A stretch of 64,000 nt of DNA, taken from contig CAWBGE010000023.1 in assembly GCA_963788185.1 (NCBI GenBank), forward strand, positions 370,997-434,996, written 5' to 3'. Below are positions 45,500 to 55,878 of the stretch, one piece after another. Position numbers and translations under genes: made by a program. Under the pieces are notes generated by a model that did no database searches, was not told the DNA's origin, and worked only from the letters and a program-made list of their open reading frames with translations. The stretch is from CAIWHR01 sp963788185. GTDB taxonomy: Bacteria > Pseudomonadota > Gammaproteobacteria > Burkholderiales > Casimicrobiaceae. The stretch's first letter is position 1; every line of letters begins with the position of its first letter.

Positions 45500-46191
45500 T
45501 TAATTGAAAAAGCGAATTCAAAATTGATATCTGAAAGCGATTCAAGATTTTTCAGAATCAGATCGGCATTCCAAGATCTTCTTCACTATTGGTGGTTGTC
45601 ACTGCCAGGCATTTCATTCCCGCGGATTTGGCGCCTGCAACACCTGCGATGGCATCTTCAATTACAAGGCAGTCATTTGGTTCCACACCCAGTTGATGTG
45701 CTGCCTTGATAAAAATCGCCAGGGTCTGGTTTGCTCGGCATATCCTTTCCGCTCACGATGGCATCCAAGAAAGACGCGCGTGCCCAATGCATCCAGAACC
45801 GCATCAATATTTTCCTTGTGAACCGGAAGAGGCAATTGCCTGCTGTATTCCAGATTGCTTGAACTTCATTCAACCAGAATTCAACTCCCGGAGATATATT
45901 GATGCGTTTTCTTTAATAGCTTCCCTGAAAAGCAATTCTTTTTCTTCACAAAGTTGAGTGACAAATTCCTCAGTAACATCAGTGCCAAATAAGATCCTTA
46001 ACAACTTCAGGGCTGGTCATGCCGAACATTCGCCGCAGTTGTGCATCACTGACCTCGAGTGAATACTGGTCCAAGGTGTTATGCCAGGATCTAAAGTGAT
46101 GCGGACCGGAATCCACAATTACCCCGTCCATATCCCAGATCACTGCTTTAAGACTGCCAAATTTGCTCAATATTTCTCCGTTTTGATCCAT
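45500..46191 (-). CDS. HAD-superfamily phosphatase/phosphomutase (beta-PGM-like), frameshifted
   Basis: Cytosolic hydrolase or sugar phosphomutase. It starts MDQNGEILSKFGSLKAVIWD, with motif I DMDGVIVDSGPHHFRSWHNT, cap region FGTDVTEEFVTQLCEEKELL, then SGKDMPSKPDP (motif III Lys) and NDCLVIEDAIAGVAGAKSAG (motif IV), followed by MKCLAVTTTNSEEDLG. This order is that of subclass-Ia HADs such as beta-phosphoglucomutase or phosphoglycolate phosphatase. Frame changes near 45,990, 45,895, 45,825, 45,770 and 45,725. The exact end is unclear because another indel occurs near 45,570; about 225 residues. Confidence 0.72.
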
Positions 46192-46300
46192 AATGATTAA
46201 CCTGCGAACTAGATAAAAGGCTTCCGCAATTCTATCTGAAAAATGACTCAATAAGCGCGTGTTACAATCTTTTCAAGTCTCAAAATTAACTAATAAAACA

Positions 46301-47099
46301 ATGTTTATATTTCTTTCAAAATTTCTTCCATTATTTGTTTACCCCTTGGGGTTGGCTTGTATTTTGCTTTTCTTGGCATTGATCAGCAGCAATAACCAGA
46401 ACAGAAGAAGAGCTTTATCGATTGCTGCCTTGCTTATCCTTTGGTTGAGTTCGACCAGCGGTTTTTCCAACTTGCTTGCGCGGTCGCTTGGAATGGCGTT
46501 ACATACCGCCTGAAGAAATTCCCGTCAGGGGAGGTGATCGTTCTTCTTGGGCGGTGGGACTGAACCGGCAGCATATCCGCGCTCCGGTGTGGAAATTAAT
46601 GGGGCAGGTGACCGTGTGTTCTATGCCGCTCAGCTTTATAAAGAAGGCAAAGCACCGCTTATCCTTCTCAGCGGTGGAGAGATCACCTGGCTGAATGATG
46701 GCAGCACGACACCCGCGGAAGATATGGCTGAAATTTTGATATCAATGGATGTGCCGGATGATGCTTTAATTATTGAAGACCGATCCCGAAACACTTATGA
46801 AAATGCACTTTACGCCAAAGGAACTTCTGGACGAAAGGGGAATAACCAAAATCTTGCTGGTTACTTCAGCCATGCATATGCCGCGATCTGTGGCGTTGTT
46901 TGAAGCCCAGGGTTTTGAAGTTACACCTTTGCCGGTGGATTACAGTGTGGTGGAAAATGAATCCGCTGAAAGCCAGAAGAGCGTTTTGGTCACCAAGATT
47001 CTAAATATCATTCCCAATGCCAGCAATCTGGCGTTGACAACCAATGCATTAAAGGAATATTTGGGATCATTTATTTACCAGCTCCAGGGCTGGCTTTAA
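46301..47099 (+). CDS. DUF218 (YdcF/ElyC/SanA-like) membrane-anchored protein, frameshifted
   Basis: Envelope protein of the ElyC/YdcF family, some members of which affect undecaprenyl-phosphate or peptidoglycan metabolism. Two N-terminal helices (KFLPLFVYPLGLACILLFLA and RRALSIAALLILWLSSTSGF) precede the DUF218 domain: VILLGGGTEPAAYP, GDRVFYAAQLYKEGKAPLIL, LSGGEITW, DDALIIEDRSRNTYENALYA and ITKILLVTSAMHMPRSVALF. It ends EYLGSFIYQLQGWL. Frame changes near 46,490, 46,540 and 46,830. About 265 residues. A second, shorter DUF218 protein follows at 18 bp. Confidence 0.78.
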
Positions 47100-47116
47100 G
47101 GAGAATACAGGTAAGG

Positions 47117-47716
47117 GTGGACAGAGAAATTCTGAAGGCCGCAAAAATTCTCTGGGATTATTTAAAACTTGGTCAATCCCTTAAAGAAATGCGATTGCGT
47201 TATTGCCATGGGCAGCCATGATTTGCGTGTAGCAGAATATGCCGCAGAATTGATCATGAATAATTGGGCGCCTCTGCTGGTATGTTCAGGCGGACTTGGG
47301 CAGGCTGACCAGGGATATCTGGCAGGAAAGCGAAGCAGCAAAATTTGCTCAAATCGCTGAAAGCCGGAGTTCAGAAAGACCAAATCCTGATCGAAGATCG
47401 CAGTACCAATACCGGCGAGAATATCCTTTTTCACAAAGAACTTCTTGAAAAGAAAGGAATAATATACAGATCGGCCATCCTGGTTCACAAACCCTATATG
47501 GAACGCCGCGCATTTGCCACCGCGCGGTTCTATTGGCCGGAATTGGAAGTGATTGTTTCTTCCCCGCAATTCTCATTTGAAGATTACGCAACACAGGATA
47601 TATCAATTGAGGAAATCATCCAGATCATGGTTGGTGATTTTCAGCGTATTCTGATTTATCCGGAAAAGGATTTCAAATTGAACAGGAGGTGCCATAACAG
47701 CCAGAAGCGCATTTGA
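47117..47716 (+). CDS. DUF218 domain protein without membrane helices, frameshifted
   Basis: About 200 residues. It reads VDREILKAAKILWDYLKLGQ, then KKCDCVIAMGSHDLRVAEYA, NNWAPLLVCSGGLG, KDQILIEDRSTNTGENILFH, AILVHKPYMERRAFATARFY and a C-terminal IEEIIQIMVGDFQRILIYPE. Compared with its neighbour it lacks the two helices, as in cytosolic YdcF of E. coli. The GTG at 47,117 is the best start; frame changes occur near 47,190 and 47,335-47,360. Function unknown; YdcF binds SAM, which has been shown for the E. coli protein only. Confidence 0.72.
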
Positions 47717-47825
47717 TTTCTGATGGCACAAGGATTTACCAATCATCTAATTGTTAGTTAACGAAAATGCGTAAAGGTATAATGACTACAGAAAAATATC
47801 CGCAAGGATAGTAAGGACTTTTAAA

Positions 47826-48598
47826 ATGTATGATTCAATAAAACAGATAAACAGCCGGCGGCTGGCGATTCTGATCGACGGCGATAATGCCCAACCCAGC
47901 CTGATCGAAAAGATGTTATCGGAAGCCAGCAAATACGGCACAGCCACCATCCGGCGCACCTATGGCGACTGGACAACCTCAAATATGGGTGGATGGAAAG
48001 ATACACTGCAGACACATGCTTTCCAGCCTATTCAGCAATTCCGCTATACCATCGGCAAGAACGCCACTGACAGCGCCATGATCATTGACGCAATGGACCT
48101 GCTTTACAGCGGTACGGTGGATGCGTTCTGCCTGGTGAGCAGTGACAGCGACTATACCCGACTGGCGACGCGCATCCGTGAAAAAGGTTTCTTTGTGATG
48201 GGTATTGGCCAAAAGAAGACACCGCGCGCGTTTGTGAATGCCTGTGATGTTTTTGTTTACACTGAAAACCTGGTACCGCGCAAACCGCGCCAAAAAACCA
48301 GGTTACCCGAAAGAAAGATAGCAAAGAAACTGCGGAACCCAAAGAATCTCCGCAAGCCGGAAGCCACCACCACTGTTAACCCAGGCATTTGAAAACGCGG
48401 TTCAGGAAGATGGCTGGGCTTTTCTGGGTACGCTCGGCCATCACCTGCGCCAGCTTGATCCGGGTTTTGATGCGCGCACTTACGGCCATAACCAGCTTTC
48501 AACGCTTATCCGCGCAAATACCAAGATTGTTTGAGATAAAGGAAGTTAAAGGCGAAGATGGAAATGCAGCCATCTACGTAAAACTTAAGGAAAAATAG
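47826..48598 (+). CDS. NYN-domain (LabA/DUF88) protein with C-terminal OST-HTH domain, frameshifted
   Basis: Probable RNA-directed nuclease. The PIN-like NYN domain has RRLAILIDGDNAQPSLIEKM, DWTTSNMGGWKDTLQTHAFQ, NATDSAMIIDAMDLLYSGTV and DAFCLVSSDSDYTRLATRIR, with the acidic residues expected at the active site. A basic linker (PRKPRQKTRLPERKIAKKLR) is followed, after a frame change near 48,370, by AFENAVQEDGWAFLGTLGHH and DARTYGHNQLSTLIRANT, an OST-HTH/LOTUS module that binds RNA. The NYN plus OST-HTH layout is common in bacteria; the target is unknown. About 257 residues. Confidence 0.83.
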
Positions 48599-48612
48599 AA
48601 AAGGCAAATCGC

Positions 48613-49138
48613 ATGGAAAGATATTCTAGATACCATTTTCAGCCGGCGCAGCATTCGTATTTATGACCGCAAAAAACTGGAAAAAGAAACTATCACCGAT
48701 CTGCTCAAGGCTGCCATGGCAGCGCCTTCCGGCAGCAACAGCCGCCCATGGGAATTTGTGGTCGTTACGGATGAAGACAAAGATCAATTTTCTGCGGTCC
48801 AAAATTAAAATATGGCAATTACAATGCGCCTGCGATCATCATTGTTTGCTCCAACCTGGCGATCGCGCAGAATGAATCTGCCTATCAGGTATTGGGTGCA
48901 GGATTGCAGCGCGGCAACTGAAAACTTGCTGATCGCTGCAGCGGGATTGGGCTTGGGCACCTGTTGGGTGGCTTCATATCCCAAAGAGGATGTGATGGAT
49001 CTCTTGCGTGAAACACTGGGTATTCCGGAAGATGTATTCCCGCTGAACCTGATCTATGTTGGATATCCGGCAGAAGAAAAAGCGCCGCGCACCCAGTATG
49101 ATGAAGCACGGGTCCATTGGGAAAGCTATAAAAAATAA
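48613..49138 (+). CDS. Nitroreductase-family FMN oxidoreductase, frameshifted
   Basis: FMN- and NAD(P)H-dependent reductase of about 170 residues. It reads DILDTIFSRRSIRIYDRKKL, KAAMAAPSGSNSRPWEFVVV, AATENLLIAAAGLGLGTCWV and LIYVGYPAEEKAPRTQYDEA. RRSIRxY, the SGxNxRPW FMN-binding segment and GLGTCW are the family landmarks. Frame breaks right after ATG 48,613 and near 48,790 and 48,880. It is short, like the minimal nitroreductases of anaerobes. Substrate unknown. Confidence 0.8.
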
Positions 49139-49225
49139 TTGATTCCTGATTCTATTTTTTGCTATACTTACCTGTGAATACATTGTTATTCAAAAAAATC
49201 AAATCATACTAATGTGGAGGCAATA

Positions 49226-49499
49226 ATGGACGACTTTCTCAAGTTTCGAAAAATGATCACCCCGGTAATCATTCAGGTACTCTTTTGGGTCGGTGTGGCT
49301 GGCACGGTGATCGCTGCCTTGGTCGTGATGGCAATGAGCTTTGGTTCCTATGGCGGCGGCGCTGCCCAATTCCTTGGCGGGTTGGTCATGCTTGGTTCTT
49401 GGGCCGGTTGTGGTAAGGATTTACTGCGAACTGCTGATCCTGTTCTTCCGCATGAATGAAACTTTGACCGAGATCAAGAACGGATTGGCGAAGAAATAA
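49226..49499 (+). CDS. DUF4282 membrane protein, one frameshift
   Basis: About 90 residues. It reads MDDFLKFRKMITPVIIQVLF, a helix with WVGVAGTVIAALVVMAM, a glycine-rich loop GSYGGGAAQFLGG, a second helix LVMLVLGPVVVRIYCELLIL and an amphipathic tail FFRMNETLTEIKNGL. FRKMITP and RIYCELLI..F are typical of DUF4282. Frame change near 49,397. TGGAGG lies 6-7 bases before ATG 49,226. Role unknown. Confidence 0.75.
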
Positions 49500-49732
49500 G
49501 TTTCAGTTCAATTGTTTGCAGCAGAAAAAACTGATGCAGGATTGCTTAATCCAATCAGCCTTACATTCTGGCTTGCGGGTTGGATTGGCAAAAATACATA
49601 AGGTAGTTTTTCCGCCCTAAAAATAGTACATCATTTGAATAATCACCTGCCAGATTGATTTTGACGGGTAGTTTACATTTAAGTATTGACTAACAAGTAG
49701 AAAATTCTGTTTATTGCGAAGAAAGGATCCCG

Positions 49733-50373
49733 ATGCATTTTATTCCTGAAGATTTATTAAAATTGGGTGTTGCGCTTCTTGTCGGCGGAATTATTGGCGC
49801 TGAACGAGAGCACCACAAAAAAGCGGTTGGTTTGCGGACCTTGATCCTGATTTCAGTGGGTTCCGCGCTGTTCACCATCATGTCGCAGCGCATTGGCCTT
49901 CAAGCGGCGGTGATGGTGCACGAATTGCCGCCAATATCGTCAGCGGTATCGGTTTTCTGGGAGCGGGTGTAATTCTTGAGGAACGCGGACGAGTTACCGG
50001 ATTGACCACTGCTGCAACAACCTGGCTGGTGGCTGCCTTGGGTATGGCAGCTGGCGCCGGAGAATATCTGCTTTCAGGTGTCGCGGCTGCCCTGGCTTTT
50101 ATTGTGCTTTTGCCTTTAACAAAACTTGAAGATATTTTAGAGGTTTCCACAGAAGAACGCGATTTATCAGATCACGACCGAAATCAATTGGGAAAAATAT
50201 AAACAGCTCAAATCCATTTTTAAGGATCAGGGTATGACCATCTACCGCACAAAACAGGAAAAGCGGGAGAAGGATATGGTGTGTACATTTGAAGTTTGGG
50301 TTCAGGTAAAAAACATGACAAAATAGTTCAGAAATTGATGAATGATAAAGAAATAAAAGAGGTATCGTTCTAA
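49733..50373 (+). CDS. MgtC/SapB-family membrane protein, frameshifted
   Basis: About 213 residues. The MgtC N-terminal membrane part is clear: LLKLGVALLVGGIIGAERE, GLRTLILISVGSALFTIMS, RIAANIVSGIGFLGAGVIL, GRVTGLTTAATTWLVAALGM and LLSGVAAALAFIVLLPLTKL. A C-terminal ACT-like part follows (KSIFKDQGMTIYRTKQEK, then KLMNDKEIKEVSF). Frame changes lie near 49,905, 50,200 and 50,310. The family is linked to Mg2+ homeostasis and, in pathogens, survival in macrophages; in free-living bacteria the role is unclear. Confidence 0.82.
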
Positions 50374-50401
50374 GAAAATCACAGGATCAAGAGGGCATGT
50401 T

Positions 50402-51643
50402 ATGAAAAGAAATTTATTAACTTTGAAAATTATTGTAATAGTTTTATTTTTTTTCACAGCCTGCAGTTCGGGTCTGCCAGAAGCGGAACCTGCTTCAAAG
50501 ATGGATGCGACCCAAATTTCTGATGAAACAAACTCAACTTTGCCCGAAAGTGCTGCGGAAAATGAGGTTGACTCCAGCATTTTTCCAGCAGGTTTATGCG
50601 CGAAAACGCAATCAAGCGACAGCGTCATATGTCTTAACGCCAGCGGGCAGGAATTAAAGACACTTCAGGTTCCGGGAATTGGCGGTTCTGACCCGCAGAA
50701 AACTCATATTGCGGGGAAATTATCTGATGGAGCTGATGTCCCTCCGGTCGTGTATTATGTGTGGGACCCGGTTCAGGCATTATTGTTAGCTGCCAACAGC
50801 ACAGTCACGACTATTAAGAATACGAACGCATTCTTGGCTCTGGCTGGCGCTCCAGCAAGACAGGTTTTGGCTTATTCAGAAATAACTTATGAGGGCAGTG
50901 AACCGCATAGTTTTTTGTTCGCAGGCACACCGCAATCGCTTGCCAGTGCCGAACCCTTTTTTGATCTGAAAGGCGGCATGCTGGGAATGGTGATATTGCC
51001 TGTGTCAGTTGAAGCAGTTGGCGAACAGGCACAAAAGGTCTGGTATGCCCAAACTGCCTGGGGTATCGGCGGCGGGGATATAATATTTCCGATAAATCGC
51101 GGCCTGTACGTATATGATCTGTTAAGCGATCAAAATTACCAGGGGCTTGGCAGCGAACGTAATTTTCAGGGGTTATCCCCTGATAATTCACTGGCAGGAA
51201 GCACTGCTTCTGATTTTGCCGGCGACCAATCTATGCGCATAAACAATCTTGAAACGGGGCAGATCGTGAATTTTCCCCTCAATCCATCCAGCGACCGCGG
51301 AGCCGGGTATGCGGTTTTCTCATATGATGGGAAATTAACGGCCTGGTTGGAAGCCAGCGGTTCCATGGTCGGTGAACCGCCCAATTTCCGGTCACGCGTC
51401 CGTATAGGGGATATCGCGGCAAGCGCTGTGGTTGGTGAGGTGGAATCGGTGCAAGTCGCTCAAGCCCTGGGCTGGGGGCGGGTCTCGTTCATGAAGCCTG
51501 TTGGCTGGTTAGATGACCAGGTGGTTGTCATTGAAGCCCGGGGGCCGGATTGGGAAAACGCAGTGTTGGTTATGTTTGATACACTCACGAAAAACCTGAC
51601 CTTGTTGTGCCAGGGAAGTTTTTTGGGATTTATATATTCATGA
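50402..51643 (+). CDS. Lipoprotein of unknown function
   Basis: 413 residues and one of the few intact frames in the right part. The signal peptide ends in the lipobox LFFFTACSSG. A low-complexity linker (about residues 22-58) is followed by a long beta-rich region with repeated strand-turn blocks, e.g. GLCAKTQSSDSVICLNASGQ, HSFLFAGTPQSLASAEPFFD and GRVSFMKPVGWLDDQVVVIE. It resembles a WD40/TolB-like propeller in which dwell values are compared, but no repeat motif is clean enough to assign. Probably anchored outside the cytoplasmic membrane. It begins 28 bp after the MgtC gene. Confidence 0.68.
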   Translation: MKRNLLTLKIIVIVLFFFTACSSGLPEAEPASKMDATQISDETNSTLPESAAENEVDSSIFPAGLCAKTQSSDSVICLNASGQELKTLQVPGIGGSDPQKTHIAGKLSDGADVPPVVYYVWDPVQALLLAANSTVTTIKNTNAFLALAGAPARQVLAYSEITYEGSEPHSFLFAGTPQSLASAEPFFDLKGGMLGMVILPVSVEAVGEQAQKVWYAQTAWGIGGGDIIFPINRGLYVYDLLSDQNYQGLGSERNFQGLSPDNSLAGSTASDFAGDQSMRINNLETGQIVNFPLNPSSDRGAGYAVFSYDGKLTAWLEASGSMVGEPPNFRSRVRIGDIAASAVVGEVESVQVAQALGWGRVSFMKPVGWLDDQVVVIEARGPDWENAVLVMFDTLTKNLTLLCQGSFLGFIYS

Positions 51644-52002
51644 GCGAAAACCATACACTCTCAAGAGTACAAACCTGAAAACCTTGTGATATTTGGCATC
51701 AATTGAATAATTGAGCATCGCCACAATATCGAAAAATACTGGGTGATGCCCAAACCCAACCATACAAAGTTGGCAGCTTTCAATTTAATGTGACAAAAGA
51801 ATTTTGAAATTAAATAATGAAAAATATCTTATACGGTTTGAAGTCATCAATAATAATGTCATCTATTTTCTAAAATTATGTCATGTTGTCATGACAAGAC
51901 TTGCGTTATTTTTAAGAATTGGTGTAAGATTTATAGTATTTAGAAGACATCATTTCTTCATAACAAAACCATCGCAGCGCGGCATTAGGGAGGCCGTGCG
52001 AC
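51644..52002. other. AT-rich intergenic region
   Basis: About 360 bases between the lipoprotein gene and the terminator shared with mutS2. Low GC, no gene recognised; short frames here show no coding character. Confidence 0.5.
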
Positions 52003-52044
52003 AAAGATCGATAGTGACATGAGGTCAGCCACTATCGATCTTTT
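52003..52044. terminator. Hairpin terminator, usable from both strands
   Basis: AAAGATCGATAGTG (52,003-52,016) pairs exactly with CACTATCGATCTTT (52,030-52,043) across a 13-base loop, with A and T ends. It lies 13 bp past the mutS2 stop on the minus strand. Confidence 0.75.
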
Positions 52045-52056
52045 CTCTTATAACAT

Positions 52057-54452
52057 TCAGCCAAGATGAGCGATGGTGACACCGCCCGCCGCCCTCGTTA
52101 TCCATGGCATTTTCCCAGCGTGAAACCAGGGTTGATTCGCTTAGAGCCTGCCTTACGAGCTGGCGCAGGGTGCCGGTGCCTTTTCCGTGGACGATGCGCA
52201 CAAAGGGCAATCCGGCAGAGAATGCATCTTCGATGATATCTGTCCAAGTTTTGCCAGCGCTTCTTCCGCGCGCAACCCGCGCAAGTGAAGTTCAGTGCCT
52301 GGGGAAGGATGGAAAAGCGCCTTATGTTCTCTGCCGTAAAGTTCTGCATCCATTTCAGTCGTATCCTTCAGGTTTACCCGTTTTGGATCGGGAAATATTG
52401 GCAGGTTCGGTTTTCAGGCGCATTTTGCCAACCTGCACCTCGATCTCGTTTTCGAAAATATCCAAGACAATTGCGTCAGTTTTCAGGCTGTGCACATACA
52501 CACGGTCGCCTGCACGCAAAGGCCGCGGCTGGCTTATTTGCAGTGCTTCAGCTTTCAGAGGGGCTCAGCCAGTTTATCTTCCAAGTTCCTGGGCCTGACG
52601 GCGGAGTTCTTTCTTTTTAGAAATTGCATCAGGCGCGGTCAGTCTCGCGGCGCAAGCGATTCAATCCGTGCCTGCAAGTTCTGCCAGATCCTGCCGGGCT
52701 TCTTCGCGGGCGGTTTCCAATACTTTCAATCGTTCTTCATCAATGCCAGCCAGTTTTTCAGATAAATGCGCTTTTTCGATTTTCCGCATCCTGGCGGATC
52801 TGGTCCGCTTCGACCGTCGCCTGGCGAGCGTTTTCCAGCTGCCGGTGGATCTCGTCGATCAGATCTTCGGCCCGCAATTCTGAGGGATTGATCATGCTGC
52901 GTGCGTCTTGAATGATCTCTTCATCCAAACCCAGCCGCCGTGCGATTTCCAGAGCATTGGAACGTCCAGGAATGCCGGTCAAGCAGCCGGTAGGTCGGCC
53001 GAAGGGATTTCAGGTCAAATTCAACGCTGGCATTCAGCACGCCTTCCGCGCTGTGGGCAAACGCTTTCAATTCAGGATAATGGGTTGCAATCAGGCTAGG
53101 TGCGCGGCGGCGCAGTCAAATAAGGTGAGAATGGCGCGAGCCAGGGCAGAGCCTTCCTGCGGGTCAGTGCCAGCGCCCAGTTCGTCCATCAGAATAAGGG
53201 TATTGCGGCCTGCATGTTTGAGAATGCGAACGATATTGGTGATATGCCCGGAAAAGGTGGATAAGAGACTGTTCGATGGATTGTTCATCGCCGATATCGG
53301 CAAACACATCCCGGAAGACACAGGTTTCGGAACCTGATTGAGCGGGAATATGCAAGCCTGATTGCGCCATCAGCACCAGCAAGCCCGGCGGTTTTTAGTG
53401 TGATCGTTTTGCCGCCGGTATTGGGGCCGGTGATGACCAGGGCGCGCGTACCTTTTTCAAGCGCGATATCAATAGCGACGACTGTTTTGGGATCCAGCAA
53501 AGGATGGCGTGCATGCATGAATTTCAAAATCGGATCCGGGCTGGGGTCATTTCTGTCTGGAAATTCTTTTAATACCGGTTCAGAAGCCATCAGGTCATCC
53601 GCATAGCGGGCACAGGCAAAGGTAAAATCCAGGGTGGATAGTGCGCGTACATTGGCCTGAATTTCAGCTGTATGGCTGCCCGACCAGCGCGGATAATCTC
53701 CGCCAGGATGCGGCGAACTTCTTCATTTTCTGCCAGCACTGCTTCCGTCCAGCGATTATTGAGCTCAACAACAGCCAGCGGTTCAACAAAAACTGTCGCA
53801 CCTGAAGAAGATTGGTCCTGAACAACACAGCGCATACGGTTCTTGTATTCAGCTTTAATGGGGATGACATAACGGTTGTTGCGCATGGTGATGAGCGGTT
53901 CCTGCAGCATGCGCGCGGTTGAGCTTTCGGTAAGCATTCTGCCCAGTTTTGCCATCACCTTGTCATTGGCGGATTTGACCTCATGGCGAAGCGCGGCTAA
54001 GTTTGGCTGAAGCACTGTCCAGCACCTCTGCTTTATCCGAAATCACAGCGCTGATCGCTTCAATTACACCCGGCGGAGGTTCAAGCCCGGCCGCGATTGC
54101 CCGCAGATGCGGGATCTCAAGATCAAGTTTGGTAAAGAATCGAAGCAGGTCTGCGGCTGGAAATAAGGGTCGATTTGATATCCAGCAATTCTTCAGGCGC
54201 AAGTACACCGCCGCGCGCGGCAAGTTCAGCCAGTGGGCGCACATCGCGTGCGCCGCCGATACTCAGATCGGCATGGTCATCCAAAAGCCGCCGGGCTTCG
54301 GTTGTGCGCGCCTGACGCTCAACAGCAAGGGAGAAATCATTGGTTGGCCGCAGCGCGCGCACCATGGAGGCGGATGCGCTGAATGAGGTATAACCCGACA
54401 AACGGTCAAGAATTTTTTGATATTCAAGCGTGGCGATCGATTTTGCGTCCAT
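52057..54452 (-). CDS. mutS2: Endonuclease MutS2, many frameshifts
   Basis: ATP-dependent DNA-binding protein; MutS2 limits homologous recombination and in some bacteria rescues collided ribosomes. About 798 residues. Start MDAKSIATLEYQKILDRLSG; core and clamp region with NDKVMAKLGRMLTESSTARM and SSSGATVFVEPLAVVELNN; Walker A GPNTGGKTITLKTAG; Walker B region NTLILMDELGAGTDPQEGSA; then FIDEIHRQLENARQATVEAD and the long linker. The C-terminal Smr nuclease domain has VRIVHGKGTGTLRQLVRQAL and ends GGGVTIAHLG. At least eight frame changes. No mismatch-recognition N domain is present, which separates MutS2 from MutS. Confidence 0.87.
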
Positions 54453-54556
54453 CGGGCGTAATTATAAGAGGATTCAACCACACTGCATCTACCAAGACTA
54501 TGTATCCTGCATAGAAGGCTTATAGAATAGATTGATTAAACAAACGGTTCGCCAAT

Positions 54557-55807
54557 TTACCAGCCAAACAATTTGCGGATATTGTTGATCGAGAAATCGT
54601 TCCCTGAGGTAATGGCCATGATCAATGGCAGTTTGCGCCTGCTTCTGGAGAAAGGTCCAGTTCGGCGGTGGTTGTGGGCCCGCCCAGGCTTCTTTAACCA
54701 GGCTCGGAACTGGTCGGCTGGCGGTACGTTGGCAGCAACGGCCTGGATCTCATCCCAATTTTCAAGGATGTTCTTTTTCACACGCTCAAGCACCTGCGGG
54801 TCAGACAACTGCATATAAATGGGATTGCTCTCGATCAATTCTTCGGCGATCTCGGGCAGTTCAGCCCGGATGGTTTTTTCCTGCTCCATTCGGGAAGGAA
54901 TCTTTGCATGCGACAACAAGTCTTCAGCATCATTTTTACTCAGCTTGCGCAGGCGTTCATACCATTCCGCTTCAATGATGGCCGCCACTCCCACCGCGTT
55001 GCCATGATAGAGCCCTTCCCGCCCAGCCCAATGGAACATCATTTCCCAAATATGCGCAATATGGTGTTCACCGCCGGAAGCCGGGGCGCTGTTGCCAAAA
55101 TCAGCCATGCTGAAACCGCTGTCGAACTGTCCCTGCATCATGGCTGCCATACTTTCCGGATCATGCGTTACAATGCCCTTCAGCCACTGCGGCTGCCTGT
55201 TTGGCAGCACCCAGCGCTTTTTCATAGATTTCAGGGATCAAATTTGGAACCCCAGATGATATGCGTAAATTTCCAGTCAGAAGATGAGGTGAATTTGCTG
55301 GTCAGATCGCCAAATCCAGAGGCAGTCAGCCATTTCGGTGATTCAACAATCGTGGGGATATCGGTGAAAATCGCAACTGGCGGCATGGCAGTAGATTGAT
55401 CCTTTGAGTTCGCCAATGGTCATGGCTGAATTGACCGATGTGTAGGCATCCACTGATGCGGCTGTAGGAAATGAGATGAAAGGATTTTGCGACCGGTGGC
55501 TGGTAAAGCGGGTGGTGTCGGTGATGGTGCCTGATCCAACCGCCACAAACATGCGCGGCTGGCCGTCATAAACCGCAAATACGCGCGAAATCGTGACACT
55601 GTCTGCATGCAGACTTTCGGGATGAAGGATAACGGATTGAACATCCCAACCTTCTTTTATCATTGCCTCATGAACGCGTTTGCCCAGTACGCGGTAGGTG
55701 TTTTCATCTGCGATCAGAAGAAATTTTTGATAATTGTTTTTCTGGCAAAACTTGATAAATTCTTCAACCGCATTATCCCCGATGTAGATCGGCATATGTT
55801 CAGGCAC
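54557..55807 (-). CDS. sn-Glycerol-1-phosphate dehydrogenase-like protein (AraM/EgsA type), frameshifted
   Basis: NAD(P)H-dependent reduction of dihydroxyacetone phosphate to glycerol-1-phosphate; a relative of iron-containing alcohol dehydrogenases. About 415 residues. GTG 55,807 is preceded by GGAG at good spacing. It reads PIYIGDNAVEEFIKFCQKNN, FVAVGSGTITDTTRFTSHRS, PFISFPTAASVDAYTSVNSA, ASGFGDLTSKFTSSSDWKFT, SGGEHHIAHIWEMMFHWAGR and GLYHGNAVGVAAIIEAEWYE. The metal-binding His residues in GGEHHIAH and LYHGNAVG are conserved. Frame changes near 55,390, 55,250 and 55,185. In archaea this enzyme makes the lipid backbone; in Bacillus AraM has a minor lipid role. Confidence 0.82.
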
Positions 55808-55878
55808 AGTATATTCTCCTCAGGACTTTTTTGAGAATCCCAACGATTATACACCCCGCATTTTTACCGCTTGCTATA

